Of a DNA stretch of 64,000 bases, positions 63,104-64,000 are shown one piece after another. The notes beneath the pieces were generated by a model that was not told where the DNA came from, searched no databases, and worked only from the letters and a program-made list of their open reading frames with translations. The stretch's first letter is position 1. Every line of letters begins with the position of its first letter. The translations under genes and the position numbers were made by a program. This DNA is from Streptomyces sp. MP131-18 (GTDB taxonomy: Bacteria; Actinomycetota; Actinomycetes; Streptomycetales; Streptomycetaceae): contig NZ_LZNS01000001.1 of NCBI RefSeq assembly GCF_001984575.1, forward strand, positions 5,679,682-5,743,681, in the 5' to 3' direction.

Positions 63104-64000
63104 ATGTTGACCCGACATCCGCTGCGCACGGCGGCCCTGGCGTACACCGCCACCATGGCACTGCTGTCCGGCGCGTTCCTCCCCGCGGCCGGCGCCGCAC
63201 CCCCGGCCGCACCCGCCCCAGCACTCCCCGCCGCACCCGCCCCCGACCCCGGGCCGCCGCCCGCCTCGGGCCCGCAGGAGCCGCTGGCCGAACGGGGCAC
63301 GCGCACCGAACGGCAGCGCGCCCTCGACGCGCTGGCCTACCCGGGCGCGGGCGCGCCCGCCCCCGCCGGTGAATTCGGCCTCGCCGCGGGCAGCGCTCTC
63401 GGCGGGCGCATCGCCGACCTCGACGCGGCCCTGCCGAAACAGGGCGTGCAGAACCTGCTCTCCCAGGCCAACAGGACGTTGCGCACCGGCGCCGCCTGCC
63501 CGGACCCGTTCGGCGTGGGCGACCCCGTCTCCGGCACCGACCCCACCCCGAAACCGCCGCTGGAACCGGCCGAGCTGTACTGCTTCGAGAACGACGACAC
63601 GGTCACCACCGAGTGGATACCCCAGGCCGTCACCGGCGTCTCCGACGCCCAGCAGGACGAGGTCTGGGGCGAGTCGAGCCGCCCGCTGATCACCGGCTGG
63701 TACGACAGCCAGAACCCGGGCCGCGGCAACGGCTGCACCCCCTCGGAGTCCGACGCCTGCAACGAGAAGGGCGTCCGCATCTCGTTCATCGACCCCGAGA
63801 CCCGCACCTACCGGCACGTCCTGCTGGTGTGGGCGTACTACAACAGCTACGGGAACATCTCCTTCGACGCCGTCCACGCCAGCGAGAGCCCGCTCCAGAA
63901 CGGCATCCACGCGGGCGGCATGGTCTGGTACGGCAACTACCTGTACGTCGCCGACACGTTCAACGGCATCCGCGTGTTCGACATGCGCTTCATCATGGAC
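63104..64000 (+). CDS. Secreted protein, C-terminus cut by window edge
   Basis: At least 299 residues, running off the right edge. A signal peptide (MLTRHPLRTAALAYTATMALLSGAFLPAAGAA) is followed by a Pro/Ala linker and a mature domain with four Cys visible (GAACPDP, LYCFEN, NGCTPSESDACN), aromatic-rich strands (VLLVWAYYNSYGN, GGMVWYGNYLYVADTFNGIRVFDM) and a beta-propeller-like VADTFNGIRVFD. Family not assigned with confidence. ATG 63104 has only a weak purine-rich site (gagagg) upstream. Confidence 0.8.
   Translation, partial: MLTRHPLRTAALAYTATMALLSGAFLPAAGAAPPAAPAPALPAAPAPDPGPPPASGPQEPLAERGTRTERQRALDALAYPGAGAPAPAGEFGLAAGSALGGRIADLDAALPKQGVQNLLSQANRTLRTGAACPDPFGVGDPVSGTDPTPKPPLEPAELYCFENDDTVTTEWIPQAVTGVSDAQQDEVWGESSRPLITGWYDSQNPGRGNGCTPSESDACNEKGVRISFIDPETRTYRHVLLVWAYYNSYGNISFDAVHASESPLQNGIHAGGMVWYGNYLYVADTFNGIRVFDMRFIMD

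Overview
This is chromosomal DNA from a high-GC actinomycete, almost certainly Streptomyces or a close relative. The evidence is strong GC bias at third codon positions, frequent GTG starts, many 4-nt GTGA/ATGA stop-start overlaps, and the gene order leuS - degV-like - comEA - comEC - holA - rpsT/lepA - acyl-CoA ligase - hemW - DUF3097 - hrcA - dnaJ - rsmE - ... - phoH - ybeY - corC-like - era - leuA - recO - uppS, which is a Streptomyces core-chromosome layout. I see no integrase, transposase, prophage, CRISPR array, rRNA or tRNA gene.

Layout. 1-6.1 kb: a histidine kinase cut by the left edge, a membrane protein, a sulfotransferase-like protein, a YunG-like protein, then an exported envelope group (GH25 lysozyme, PGRP-type amidase, GDPD phosphodiesterase) with a perfect 28-bp palindrome between the convergent genes. 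6.2-14.9 kb: leuS behind a Leu-rich leader peptide and terminator, then degV-like, comEA and comEC. 14.85-19.6 kb: an ArsR-type regulator and MFS exporter behind four 14-bp-spaced iterons, then a PPOX-fold protein, an arylamine N-acetyltransferase and a small secreted protein. 19.6-32.3 kb: housekeeping (holA, rpsT, lepA, acyl-CoA ligase, hemW, CIRCE-hrcA-dnaJ, rsmE).

32.4-40.9 kb is the most unusual part. Three overlapping plus-strand genes encode a two-TM coiled-coil protein, a MotB/ZorB-like single-TM protein with an Asp in its membrane helix, and a large protein with FN3-like repeats. They converge on a tight minus-strand operon of a GAP1-like protein, a TerY-like vWA protein, two 30-codon micro-ORFs made by an 89-bp tandem duplication, a PP2C phosphatase, and a Ser/Thr kinase with a zinc ribbon and an FHA-like tail. 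The vWA-PP2C-kinase set is the TerY-P triad, a family known from stress and antiphage systems. I infer that the whole locus is one envelope-linked, phosphorylation-controlled signalling or defence system. Its combination of parts is not one I recognise.

41-64 kb: a MetP/MetS-type Na+-dependent amino-acid importer whose small subunit has only 38 codons, HIT and RNase Z-like proteins, a GH4 glycosidase divergent from a PfkB kinase, the phoH-ybeY-corC-like-(inactive CDA-like)-era operon, an ABC exporter, a TerB-like zinc-ribbon protein, leuA with its own Leu-Leu-Leu leader peptide, a two-component system preceded by a 39-codon ORF, a SpoIIE-type phosphatase divergent from recO, uppS, and a secreted protein cut by the right edge. 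leuS and leuA both lie behind leader peptides with three consecutive Leu codons, which suggests that charged leucyl-tRNA controls both leucine synthesis and its charging enzyme. Short tandem repeats of 5-, 6-, 9-, 12- and 20-bp units are unusually frequent in the spacers and in linker-coding DNA.
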